Assembly (NCBI RefSeq): GCF_019578655.1
Contig: NC_063256.1
Span: forward strand, 22,792,005-22,856,004
Direction: 5' to 3'
From: Ricinus communis
Lineage: Eukaryota > Streptophyta > Magnoliopsida > Malpighiales > Euphorbiaceae
DNA: 64,000 nt
In this document: piece after piece, positions 33,945 through 44,219 of the stretch
Layout: every line of letters begins with the position of its first letter
How positions within the stretch are numbered: the first letter of the stretch is position 1
Program-made: the position numbers and the translations under genes
Notes under the pieces: model-generated
Told to the model about the DNA's origin: nothing
The model's database searches: none
Seen by the model: the letters and a program-made list of their open reading frames with translations, nothing else

Positions 33945-35352
33945 AGCTTGGTACCTTGATTCGCATCAGCATACCTTTGGGATAATGCATCAGCAACCAC
34001 ATTCTCTGTACCTTTCTTATACTTTATCACATATGGGAATGTCTTAATGAACTCCATCCATTTTGCATGTCATCGATTCAACTTGTCTTGCCTCTTAAGA
34101 TACTGCAAACTCTCATGATCTGTATGTATGACAAACTCCTCAGGCCAAAGGTAGTGTTTCCATGTTTGCAAAGCACGAACCAAAGCATAGAGTTCTTTGT
34201 AATATGTTAGGTATCAAAGTGCTGCCCCATTTAGCTTTTCACTAAAATAGTAAATTGGCCTTTGTTCTTGTATCAAAACAGCCCTAACACCACTGCCACT
34301 AGCATCACATTAAATCTCAAAGGTTTTGTCAAAGTTAGGTAAAATCAGTAAAGGAGCATTAAACAATCTATCTTTAAGCAAATTAAAAGCATTTTCTTAT
34401 GCATCACCCCAATTAAACCCAACATTCTTCTTGACAATCTCATTCAAAGGTGAGGCAATGCTACTAAAGTCCCTAATGAACCTCCTATAGAAATTAGCAA
34501 GACCATGAGAACTCTTAACTTGGCTAATGTTGGTAGGTGTCGGCCATTCCTTAATTGCTTTCACCTTTTCCTTATCAACCTCTAGACCTTTAGAACTAAA
34601 AACAAAACCTAAAAATATGATTCTATCTATTTAGAAATACACTTCTTTAGATTACCAAACAATTTTTATTTTATAAGAACATCTAAGACCCTATGCATAA
34701 CACGATCATCAAAAGACTTAGAATAGATTAGAATATCATCAAAATATACAACTATAATTTTATTAAGAAATTCACGCAATACATGGTTCATCAACCTCAT
34801 GAAAGTGCTACGTGCATTAGTAAGCCCAAATGGCATTACAAACCACTCATAAAGACCATACTTAGTCTTAAATGTTATTTTCCACTCATCCCCAACTTTC
34901 ATGCGAATTTGATGATATCCTAAATGCAAATCAATCTTTGTAAAGTAACATGCACCATGCAACTCATCAAGCATATTATCTAACCTAGGGATAGGATGAC
35001 AATACTTTACCATTATTTTATAAATTGCACAGCAGTCCACACACATTCTCCAAGTGCAATCCTTCTTTGGAACCAAAATTACCAGAATAGCATAAGGACT
35101 TGAGCTCTCTCGCACATACCCTTTAGACCTTAATTCATCCATTTGCCTTTGAAGCTCCTTTGTCTCCTTTGGATTACTTCTATAGGCTGGTCTATTTGGT
35201 ATGGCAGCCTCTAGAGTGAAGTCTATTTGATGCTCAATCGCTCTTTGAGATGGTAAACCACTTGGCATCTCCTCAAGAAAGACATCAGCAAATTCATGCA
35301 AACGTTTAGTAAATGCACTCAGCAAGGAAAGACCAAGTTCAGTAGTGTTCAA
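33945..35352 (-). pseudogene. Chromovirus reverse transcriptase and RNase H, minus strand
   Basis: An open 228-codon frame (35352 down to 34666) carries a near-complete [92 protein letters not shown] and catalytic VVYFDDILIYSKS. After a stop the RNase H follows (34640-33950): [46 protein letters not shown], the [17 protein letters not shown] block and [12 protein letters not shown]. Several stops interrupt it. The RT starts only 38 bases from the PBS at 35390, so gag and protease have been deleted. The RT resembles the CRM/Galadriel type of chromovirus, but that clade call is tentative. Confidence 0.85.
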
Positions 35353-35389
35353 TTAAGAAAGGATAAGTAACCTGATTCAAGAGCCAAAA

Positions 35390-35401
35390 GCTCTGATACC
35401 A
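35390..35401 (-). promoter_or_regulatory. Primer-binding site, tRNA-iMet type, minus strand
   Basis: GCTCTGATACCA, the exact complement of the tRNA-iMet PBS. The LTR terminus TGTTAAAG at 35404 is two bases to its right. On its left the RT frame begins almost at once. Confidence 0.9.
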
Positions 35402-35403
35402 AA

Positions 35404-35900
35404 TGTTAAAGAACCTCCAAGAATAGAACCCATGAACTTTAATCCTTATGAACCCGTGAATCACTAACTTGAAAACCTAAAGAACAACTTGAAATCAAAC
35501 CCTAGGATCGTCTAATCAGATTGTAAGATGATTAAGAATCAGAACCTAAGGAAAACTAGTCCCTTAAACCCCAATTCTAAGTATGCCATAAGGATAGATC
35601 AACTCCTTGATAAGTAAGTTTTGCATTCAAACAAGAACACAAGATACAAGCAATTTTGGCTTGAAAGAAAGTAAAAACTTTAATTAATCATAATCTGAAA
35701 AAGGCTTACGAATTTGACATATTTTAAAGACATATCCAAAGTCCTAAGAAGAATAGAACTCTTACTTAACTATTCTAATCTACTATGAACTTCCTTACAT
35801 GCTTAAGAAACTCTAACTTCTAACAAAATAGGATACTAATAGCTAAACAAAGCCTTCATAAACTTGAATTTTAAGAACATTAAACAAAGCTCATTCTTTA
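35404..35900 (-). mobile_element. LTR shared by two internal regions, minus strand
   Basis: It ends (minus strand) ...CTTTAACA before the PBS at 35401. On its far side lies the C-terminal end of a minus-strand pol (35901-36125), not flanking host DNA. So the LTR has internal sequence on both sides: pol end, LTR, PBS, next internal region. The start of the LTR is approximate. Confidence 0.55.
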
Positions 35901-36125
35901 TGAATTTCATTTAGGCTGAATTCTGTTGGACTTCCATTATTAGCCCACTCTTGCATATAGCCATTTAAGGACTCTTGAAGCTTCTTGGCCCTTGACCTCA
36001 TAATTGGACCTTATAGCAAACTTAATGGATCCTTCCTTGATTCTTTCTTGTTGCCCTCGTCATCAACCCCATCCAAATAAACATCTTTAAGCCTTGGCTG
36101 ATGCATACCAGGGAGCAAAGAATAG
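35901..36125 (-). pseudogene. Chromovirus polyprotein C-terminal end, minus strand
   Basis: Minus-strand reading gives LPGMHQPRLKDVYLDGVDD, EGNKKESRKDPLSLL, a stop, then GPIMRSRAKKLQESLNGYM. The DPLS...RSRAKK pattern is the same C-terminal signature seen on the plus strand at 39430-39497 (DPLSIQGAPKTRSKSKRM). It meets a plus-strand pol fragment head to head at about 36125-36135. Confidence 0.6.
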
Positions 36126-36134
36126 TGAAAAAAA

Positions 36135-36788
36135 GGTGAGATGAGTGGTAAAAGTGAGCGTAATAGGAAACACAAGGTGAGAGAAAATAAGGGAGATGAG
36201 AGTGAAAGGAAAATGAATGTGTATGCAAAGCCAAGTGATGTGAGGAAAACACTATCCTTGAGGCAGCCTTTACTTATACTCATGTATAAGGAAGTTTTGA
36301 TGATTTGTACAATTTTAACAAGGATTTGCCTAGTGTTGTTCTTGAGCTTTTGCAGGAATATGAAGACCTATTTTCTGAAGATGTGCCTAAAGGATTACCA
36401 CCAATTCAAGGACTTGAACATCAAATTGATTTCATTCTTGGTGCAAGCATACCAAACAGGATAGCATATAGATGTAACCCCAAGGAGATAAAAGAAATCT
36501 AAAGGCAAGTTAGTGAGCTTATGGATAAGGGGTACGTAAGAGAAAGCATGAGGCCATGTGCGGTTCTAGTAATTTTAGTGCATAAGAAAGATGGTTCATA
36601 GAGGATGTGTATTGCTTGTCGTGCCGTCAATAAAATAATGGTAAAGTATCACTATCCTATACCTAGGCTAGATGACATGTTGGATGAATTGCATGGTCCT
36701 TGTGTGTTTTCTAAAGTGGATTTAAAATCTGGATGTCATCAAATAAGAATGTGTGAGGGTGATGAATGGAAACCACTTTCAAAACAAA
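36135..36788 (+). pseudogene. Chromovirus pol fragment (pre-RT and RT start), plus strand
   Basis: In one plus frame with three in-frame stops: VYAKPSDVRKTLSLRQPL, FNKDLPSVVLELLQEYEDLF, DVPKGLPPIQGLEHQIDFI, AYRCNPKEIKEI, then [58 protein letters not shown] and MCEGDEWKP. The Asp of the first catalytic block is retained (KVDLKSG). The frame stops being pol-like at about 36788, inside the motif that should continue toward the MPFGL block, where an Athila fragment begins. Confidence 0.8.
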
Positions 36789-38577
36789 ATGTTAGCTACA
36801 ATCTAAGGCAGTGTACCTATCGATGCAGTCTAGCACTAATGGCAAGTATCAAGGTCATATTCCTCAGGAAAGTGAAAGCCCAGAGTTACTTGTTTGTTCT
36901 TTGTTATATTAACCTAAGATGAATGATGAATAATTTCTAAACTAACTAATAGCAACAAGCTAAGTTTTAAGGGAGATGCAGGAATGAATGGATAAATGAA
37001 ATAACCAAGACAAGAAAGCAAACCCAAAGGAAACCTAAACTAGTTGGTGATCAAACAAAAGATAAAGGATTGATGAATCCAATTATGCTACCCGTGGACA
37101 AATTCTTAACTGAATTCGATTTCTCTCTCTCGATAACCGAATTCCTAAACCTTATAACCTAAAGTTGGAATCTCTTCCTAACGATTGATTCTTATATTAG
37201 CATTAAGCTTTAATCTGCCTCTATTAAGCTTTGTTAATTCTTAATCCGGCTAGTTAATTATCCTTATCTCTAAGTGATTATTAACCAGTTCTTGCTATTC
37301 AAAATTCCAATTGTCAAATGGACTTCTCAATCACACAAAGCAATCTAAACACCATAATTCACAACGTCTCATAAATAATGCTATCTTATTAATACTGAAA
37401 GCAAGAAGAATACAAAACCAACTTAAACAATCCAACAATATAATATTAAGCCAACATAGTAAAGAAATCCCAATGGATTTATTCAGTCTAGCTAAACATG
37501 TTCATGTTTAAAACAATCTAGGAAATCAATTACAATGAAAGAATAATGAAAATAAAACATGTACACCCTTTTCTCTCGAATTGGATGAACAGCTCCAAAT
37601 CTGGATCTACACTTTGATTAATCTCCCAAATTGCCTCTTGAATTGCTCCACTACTGTTTTGCACTCGGAACATTGCTATTCCGGGATTCTTCCTCCCTGC
37701 AATTCTTTCTCGCACTCAATACTATGTAGAAACCGAACCAGCCGCCAAGGCTCTATGTCACTCCTTCCCCCCTTTTTTTTTCTAACCCTAAAAAATTCGT
37801 TTTCCTTATATATTTTGTTTCAGCACGGCCGGAGTCTAGGCCGTGCTGAAACTGTGGATCTTACCAAGTAGGTTTTCACCATGGTCGTGCCCCTGCCTGT
37901 GCTGGCCACCACGGTGGTTGGTCACGGTTAGAGTCCAGGCCGTGATGGTCAGCATGGCCTTGACTCAGGCCATGCTCAATGTGTGCAACGCGGGCTCTTG
38001 TCCGATCTTGATGAATTCTTGTCCATTTTCGCACGTATTGATCTATAATTGCTTAAACACCGATGACGGTCCTATAAATGCTCCTGAAATACAAAAGAAG
38101 ACAAAACACGAGTGATCTGGAATAAAAGCACAATAATTGCTAAGAACATACGCAATAATATGCAAGCAAATATGTGTAAAACTATGCACATCAAATTACC
38201 CCACACTTAAGCTATTGCTTGTCCTTAAGCAATTAACAACTCACCTCATAAAACTGTAGTTAGCAATTCCTTACAGTTTATGCCTCTAGTCCACAACAGA
38301 TAGTATTCGACACATCTCAAAGGATACTCAATCATAAATTAAATTGCAAATCATTAACAGAGAATGGAAATAATATTAATGCATGAATAACTTAAATGAC
38401 AACTCAATACAAACATCATGAACCAGTGCCTACTGGGATCACTCAAGTCACTCAAAGTGTATATAAGGTGAAGAAAAAATCCCTCAAAGCAAATGCACAA
38501 AAACTGCTCACCATAGGCTTGCTCAGAAAGCATATCTTCGCTACTGTGAATAAGTAAATACCAAAATCAAAGGGTCT
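36789..38577 (-). mobile_element. Athila 3' LTR and 3' untranslated fragment inserted in pol
   Basis: 36789-38193 is a minus-strand Athila-type LTR homologous to 12725-14169 and 16476-17967, lacking about the last 20 bases of its 3' end (it begins GTTAGCTACAATC). It is followed by the Athila polypurine tract in reverse (AATTACCCCACACTTAA, 38194-38210) and about 370 bases of 3' untranslated sequence. A minus-strand TATATAAGG-like box lies at about 37806-37814. Both outer junctions fall inside chromovirus pol and no target duplication is visible. About 2 kb of pol (rest of RT, RNase H, start of integrase) is missing, so insertion was accompanied or followed by deletion. Confidence 0.8.
38194..38210 (-). 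promoter_or_regulatory. Athila polypurine tract, minus strand
   Basis: The minus strand reads TTAAGTGTGGGGTAATT immediately before the LTR start TGATGTGCATAG, the usual Athila arrangement. Confidence 0.75.
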
Positions 38578-39497
38578 TTACCATGGATTTTATCTTAGGA
38601 TTACCTAGGTCAAGGGGAGGGAACGATTCTATTTTTGTTATTGTTGACAGGTTTAGTAAAATGGCACATTTCATTCCATGCCACAAGACAGATGATTCAA
38701 CTCATATTGCAGGACTGTTCTTCAGAGAAATTATGAGATTGCATGGAGTTCCACTTTTGGAAGACACTTTGGAGCAAGTTGGGAATAAAGCTTCTATTCT
38801 TAATAACTTGTCATCCACAAATGGAGGTGGTTAATAGGACTCTCTCACAACTATTAGGGTAATAAATCAAAGAAATTTGAAGAATTAGGAAGAATGTTTG
38901 CCACGTGTTGAGTTTGCATACAATAGGAGTATTCATTCTATAATAAATTGTTCACCTTTTGCGGTTATATATGGGTTCAATCCATTAACTCCTATAGATT
39001 TACTACCATTACCAATTGATAAGGCTAATTTTAAAGGCAAACAAAAGGTTGATTTTGTTAAAAGCTTACATGAGAGGGTGCGTGCTCAAATAGAGAAAAG
39101 AAATCAATAATATAAAAAGCAACACAATAGGAGGAGAAAGAAAATTATATTTGAGCCAGGTGACTAGGTTTGGGTGCATTTGAGGAAGGAAAGATTTCCA
39201 AGCTAAAAGAAGTCTAAGTTAATGCCAAGAGGGAATGGGCCATTCTAGGTCCTTGAAAGAATCAATGACAATGCCTACAATTTAGATTTGCCAAGTGAGT
39301 ATGGCAATGTGAGTGCTTTTCTTAATGTTGCTGATCTTTCTTTATTTGATGTAGGTGATGAAGTTAACAATGATACTGATTCGAAGATGAATCTTTATAA
39401 GGAGAGAGGGAATGATGCAACAAAGACAATAACTATAAATGATCCTTTAAGCATTCAAGGAGCCCCAAAGACAAGATCCAAGTCCAAAAGGATGTAA
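38578..39497 (+). pseudogene. Chromovirus integrase core and C-terminus, plus strand
   Basis: All in one frame with stops. [20 protein letters not shown] retains the first catalytic Asp; [19 protein letters not shown] and [12 protein letters not shown] follow. The sequence then jumps to [15 protein letters not shown], so about ten residues including the second catalytic Asp are deleted. The acidic NGGG/VVNRTLS block is broken by stops. The C-terminal part has PRVEFAYNRSIHS, SPFAVIYGFNPLTPIDLLPL, EPGD-VWVHLRKERFP, NAYNLDLPSEYG, FLNVADLSLFDVGDE and the final DPLSIQGAPKTRSKSKRM (stop 39495). This is probably the continuation of the pol fragment at 36135-36788. Confidence 0.85.
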
Positions 39498-39752
39498 GTA
39501 GCTTTGTTGGGCTTCCTTAAAGATATTTGGAGTGTTCAAACACAACAATGCTTAGCCTAAGGTTTAGGATTTCAAAAGGAGACCAAAATCATTAATTTAG
39601 TGCAATAACTATTCGTTGAACTCAAGGGTCCAATACAATTCATTTGAAGCCTTTTTAATTAGTTGTCATTTGGGAGTTACAAAATGAGTGCAATCAATGT
39701 AAAAACAACCACTTTTAATGAGTTTTAATGAGGATTAAAGGGGAAACATGGG
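39498..39752 (+). mobile_element. Chromovirus 3' LTR, left part
   Basis: Follows the polyprotein stop directly. From about 39660 it is homologous to the minus-strand LTR at 31790-32505 (GAGTTACAAAATGAGTGCAA and TTTTAATGAGTTTTAATG). It is interrupted at 39753 by a solo LTR and resumes at 42681. Confidence 0.7.
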
Positions 39753-42675
39753 TGTAACACCCGGAATTTTTTTTTTTTTATACATTTAATAGTGAGTTTT
39801 TATTTAAGTTAATTTTAGCTTTATTTTTATTCGGTTTAATTGGAATGATTTAAATACAAATTTTGAATGTTCATGTTAGATAAATAAATGAGTTATTTTC
39901 CATATCCAATTAGTTTGATTTTTAAGGAGTAATTAAGTAAACTATTTGAGAAATGATTATATTTTGGTTATTCAAAATTTTTCCAAATGCATATTTATAT
40001 AAGTAAAATTATATATTGAAAATTTTTGGAAGAAATTATAAAGGATGTTTTTATAAAAGAATTTTGGGAAAATTGGTATTATAATTGATTAGTAGTATTA
40101 AATTTTAAGTTGGAAATTGATTATTTAATTTAATTGTGTGTTAGGACTAAATTGGAGGATTATTTTGGAATAAGGATTAAAAGTATAATTTTATTTTTAT
40201 GGGGTTTTAATGAAAATTTGTGAGTTTGGTATTTTCGTAAATAAATATGTCGGTCAGGGGTATTTTTGTAATTGTGTATTTTCAGTAATTCTAATTTGGC
40301 CCAAATTAAATAGTTAAGGGCTTAATTGAAAGGCTAAAAAGAAGTTTGGGGGTCAAATTGGATTTCTGCGGGGTGAAATTGTAAGTAATTAAGAAAGTTG
40401 AGGGACCAAATTGTAATAAGGAAAAGTTCGGGGGCCTAATGTCGATATTGAAAGGAAAGAAATCGGGGAAGAAGAAAGGAGGAGAGAGAGAGAGAGGAGA
40501 GAGTGAGGGGGCGTCGGTGGCGGCCGTCGGGCGTGGGCGGCCGAGCGGGCGGCGTCTGGCCGACGGCAGCAGCTCCGGCGGCGTGAGGCGGCGGATTGCG
40601 TGTGGGCGGCTTTGGCCGTTCGGCCGTTTCCGGCCTTCCGGCCGATCTTGGTGGCGATCAACTCCCCTTGGAGAGAGCTTCCTTTTGGCGGCAGCGGCGT
40701 CGGTTTTGGTGGCCGGAGGAGAGAGTTCCGGCGAAGTGGAGGCAGCCGCGTTTTTGGGCTTTTCCGGCGAGCTCCGGCGGAGGATGGATGATCGGAGGAC
40801 GTATCCCGACTCTCCTCAACTCAAGCTTCGCGATGGCACCGGTTTCGTGGCGATCGAGCTTTGTTTGCGAATCGACGGTCGAGATCGTCCGCAAATCTCT
40901 CCGGATGATCGGGTGTCAGATCAGAAAATCGGAAGCGGGGATCGTCATCAGCGCGTCGTTGTGAGTCCGATGGTGTGTTCGGATCGTTGATCGGACTCCG
41001 GCGGCCGGAGGCGAGTCGACCGAGCGATCGAGCGTCTCGATAATTTTTCTTTGGCCCGTTAATTTTATAAATTCTTGGTTTAATTGTGTCTATTGGATTA
41101 TATTGAGTATTTGATGATATTGTGAGTCAAAAATAATTGTCTGTCAGTTTCCCTGCCTCGTATTTTATGCTGTGTGGCGGAGTCGGGAAATAGTGAAGTT
41201 TGGGGACCCGACTCCCGTTGTTTAAGTTGTTGGATATTTGGAGTGTTTTGTGGTCTGGACCCGTTTTCTTGGGGGTAATGTTCGTGTTGTAGGGGAGGTT
41301 CACGGGATTTTTGGTAGAATTTTCCGAGTCGAGATTCTTAGGCCGGTCGGTCCTAGGAGTCTAGACCTAGGATTAATGATGGATTGTCTCGGTATTGATA
41401 AATTGTTTTCCGTGACTAGATTGTCGGTTCGTTGGCTCGCTCCCACCGAGGCACCAGGAGGCGAGCTAGGAGGTCGCCAATCCTGTGAGTTAAAGTCATT
41501 TAATCTTTGCGCTATTGCTAGTCCGATTTTAATATGCTATTTAGAATTTGTGCTTAATATGATTATTAGTATCATAAAATAAATGATTTCACTTGATTAT
41601 TAATGTTTGAAATAATATAAATATTATTATTAGTATGTTATAATAAGACAAACGTTATTATTTTTCCCCTCACAAATTGCACGTTGTTTTATCTTAAATC
41701 TTTAATCTTTATTTCCGATATGTGTTGGATGAGTTCATCGGATAATGATATTTATTATATGTGATGATTGCGAATTGGGAAATGTGGCTTGTAGAACATG
41801 CCTTTGATGGGTTACATCGGGACGCATGCCGGTAATGATCATGGATATAAGATTATTATGGATTTATGCACTGATCGAGCATTGCTCTGGGCCGAGTTCG
41901 ATTGATTCTGGGAGTTAAGGTCCCCGATCGAGCGATGCTCTCTGGTAGCTTATTTGGAATTCAAGTGTTCAGTTTGGAGGTAAGGACCCTGATCGAGCTT
42001 GCTCTCTGGGCGCCAGTCTTATTGGATTAAGAGAGCCAAAATGGCTGTTAGAATTTGGGGTTAGGGTTCTACTGAGCCACTCGTCCCGTAAAAGTAAAAA
42101 TATATTTTTATTTATTCATTTATTAATTTATTTTGGTATGATTATAATATGGATTGTATTTACGTGCATGGTTGATATTTTGATTCGAATGATTAATATT
42201 TTATGTGAAGAAAATAGTATGGTTTGATATACTGATTTGAACAATCTATGTTTTCTGAGAAGAATGCAATAGTTCCCAGATTATTTGATTTTAACTCACT
42301 CTCGGTGGCGGTCTCCATTTATTTTCGGATTCGTATTTAGTTCTCCATGACTCTTATTGATAACCCGACTCCTTCATCATCGGGTGATGTATTTGATTTG
42401 GTATGTAAATTGGTAAATCTTAGATTCTCCGCAGTAGTAATTAGCAGATGTATCAGTTGTAAATTTTCTGAGCTTCGGGTCTCGCCTAGTTTTTTTTGGT
42501 AGTCCGACGTAATTTTGTAAAGTGTAACTATTAAGATAATTTATGGTTTTAATAATATTAATTTGAGATGAGATTTGTTTAAATCAGTGAGTGTCAGGTT
42601 TACTGCGGGTTTCGGTGGCCTTAAGCCTACCCATTCCCTAGTGCCGGTCACGGGCCCACGGGTGGGGTCGTGACA
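39753..42675 (+). mobile_element. Solo LTR of a second Tekay-like family, copy 1
   Basis: TGTAACACCCGG...GGTCGTGACA, 2,923 bp, flanked by perfect ATGGG duplications (39748-39752 and 42676-42680) inside another element's LTR. It has a GC-rich centre (40500-41000) in otherwise AT-rich sequence, with purine-rich GAGAGA tract at about 40480. A 183-codon frame in the GC-rich part has the Arg/Gly/Ser bias of out-of-frame GC-rich DNA and is not called a gene. A cluster of GAGCxxTGCTC palindromes lies at 41877-42004. The family is placed by the deleted copy at 55160-58534. Confidence 0.9.
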
Positions 42676-42680
42676 ATGGG

Positions 42681-43020
42681 AGAGCTCAAAATACATCCAT
42701 TTAGGGTCCTTTATCTTGTTTTGGCTATAAATATCAAAGCCAAATTTATTTGTAAACAATCAATTGATGAATGATAATCTTTATTTGCTCTCTGTGAGTG
42801 TTTTTGCTTAACTTCTTGCAAGACTTTAAACTTATCAAACTATTTTTTAGTTTGTGGCGTTCTTTAACCAAAAACCTATGTTTGATTCTTAATTTATTAA
42901 ATCATACTTGGTTTTTGGCGTTTGGAGTTGAATTCAAGTGCTAGTTTCATTGTTGGAACAAGTCTTTCTTAAGTTCACTTGGGGAGATCCTTGGGTTTTA
43001 GAATCATCTTGATTGGATGG
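42681..43020 (+). mobile_element. Chromovirus 3' LTR, right part
   Basis: Continues the LTR interrupted at 39752. It has a CTATAAATAT box (42725-42734), then AACAATCAATTGATGAATG and a CGTTTGGAGTTGAATTCAAG stretch also found on the minus strand near 31840-31870. The end is approximate. Confidence 0.7.
42725..42734 (+). promoter_or_regulatory. TATA-like box in the chromovirus LTR
   Basis: CTATAAATAT, conserved in the minus-strand LTR copy at about 32058-32067, which supports a real promoter element. Confidence 0.5.
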
Positions 43021-43500
43021 TATGTTCTTGCATTCCATATGTATCATAACTCATTAGTTATTGGGGTGTATGGTTGCTAAGACGATGACTTCCTATTACG
43101 AACAAAATGAGAATATAGGTAGGATTTTAGATCTGATAAGGAAAGAAATCATAAGTTTTTTGTTCTCTTCCGTATGGCTAAGCGTAAGGATGAAATAGAA
43201 TTGTTATAAACACAATGGTAGATAAAGAGTAAAATAGAAAGAAATGACGTTAATAATAAGTCTATGTTCGCTAGCACTAGTCTTGATAAGTCTCTAGAGT
43301 TCTTGAAGGAATCCATAACTTGATTTTCTGCAAGGTAGAAAACTAAAATAATATGCTCACTAGTCCTAAGTATTTGGTTGCAAGCGGTTTTTTTAATGTG
43401 AAAGCCCTCATTCCATAAGAAGAAGAACTAGAAGTTAAACATGAATAAATAAATAAATCAAAATGAAGAAGCAAAAGTCAAATCAAGAACCATAGAGGAG
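43021..43500 (+). pseudogene. Chromovirus gag-like remnant, plus strand
   Basis: An ATG at 43085 opens MTSYYEQNENIGRILDLIRK, and a later piece reads NNKSMFASTSLDKSLEFLKE, resembling the SLRSSLDLIMYSFVELKES part of minus-strand module B. The preceding TGGTAT at 43018 could be a damaged PBS. If so, the LTR here also has internal sequence on both sides, as at 35.4 kb. Weakly supported. Confidence 0.3.
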
Positions 43501-44013
43501 TTGACTATTCAACATGATTTGAACCTTGACAACTTTTAATAAGACCCAACATGGGAATTGGAATTAGAATGCCAAGAAAGCCAAATATGATCGTTGATGA
43601 ACCTTGACCTGTAGATAACTTGTATCTCGAACCTTGGTATAAGAATAATGGTTGATGCCACACTCAAGAAAGGTAGAAAGTGAGTGGTAAGTCTTTGTTT
43701 CAACGCCACAAGAAACAAGTTCTTGATAAGTTTGAAGTTCTTCCAAAGAACCAAGCAAGAACAAACCTTACAATATTGTTTAAACTCAAAATAATCATTC
43801 ATTCATTCATTAACCTTGAATAATACAGGTACAATTAGTTTATATAGAGAAATAAATAAATATAATTCCTAAATAGCATAAAGGAAATAAACTAATAAGG
43901 AATCTTTACTAAAAACGATTTGACTATTTTTCTAAATAAGGAAATATGTGGCTGCCCATGTAGCTTCCTCTTTAGAAGAGTAGCGCATATTAGGTTTAGC
44001 ACACACATTCGTC
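43501..44013 (-). mobile_element. Minus-strand LTR of an unidentified element
   Basis: On the minus strand TGTGTGTGCTAAACC begins at 44013, just after a purine tract. A minus-strand TATA-like box (CTCTATATAAAC) lies at about 43839-43850. The far end is not defined. A minus-strand frame spanning part of it has no domain I recognise. Confidence 0.4.
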
Positions 44014-44030
44014 CCCCCTGGTAGCAGTAG
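44014..44030 (-). promoter_or_regulatory. Polypurine tract-like site, minus strand
   Basis: The minus strand reads CTACCAGGGGGGACGAA immediately before the TG of the LTR. The G-run and position suit a polypurine tract. Confidence 0.5.
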
Positions 44031-44219
44031 TGTATAGCCTCGTTGGAGCATAAACTTTCCGGCCTTTATCTGGTGTCTTCCAGTGAGTTTCTGGCAAAAG
44101 CTTTTGCATTTTCGGACTCCCTGCAACTCAAGCTTCACGTAGACGCTTTCGGATTCAAAATCTGACACCGTTGGTAGTACCGGCATTCGGACCTTGGTGT
44201 TTTCCGGATGCCCAGGATT
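44031..44219 (-). other. Internal remnant of the minus-strand element
   Basis: A minus-strand frame (44186 downward) with RKCKSFCQKLTGRHQ and a KFMLQRGY stretch directly before the purine tract. By position it would be the polyprotein tail, but I do not recognise a domain. Confidence 0.25.

Noticed and set aside
3054..35402. Short tRNA-like matches at 3055, 17974, 22068, 33411 and 35390
   Set aside because: These are retrotransposon primer-binding sites that match only the last 12-18 bases of a tRNA; there is no tRNA fold around them.
36011..36283. 90-codon minus-strand frame rich in Leu/Ser/Phe
   Set aside because: It is antisense to the plus-strand pol start and spans the head-to-head junction; the residue pattern is that of a complement of Lys/Glu-rich coding sequence.
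40439..40990. 183-codon open frame with an overlapping 122-codon frame
   Set aside because: It lies in the GC-rich part of a solo LTR; neighbouring frames on both strands are open too and the Arg/Gly/Ser bias is that of GC-rich DNA. No domain is visible and the frame is not preserved in the other LTR copies.
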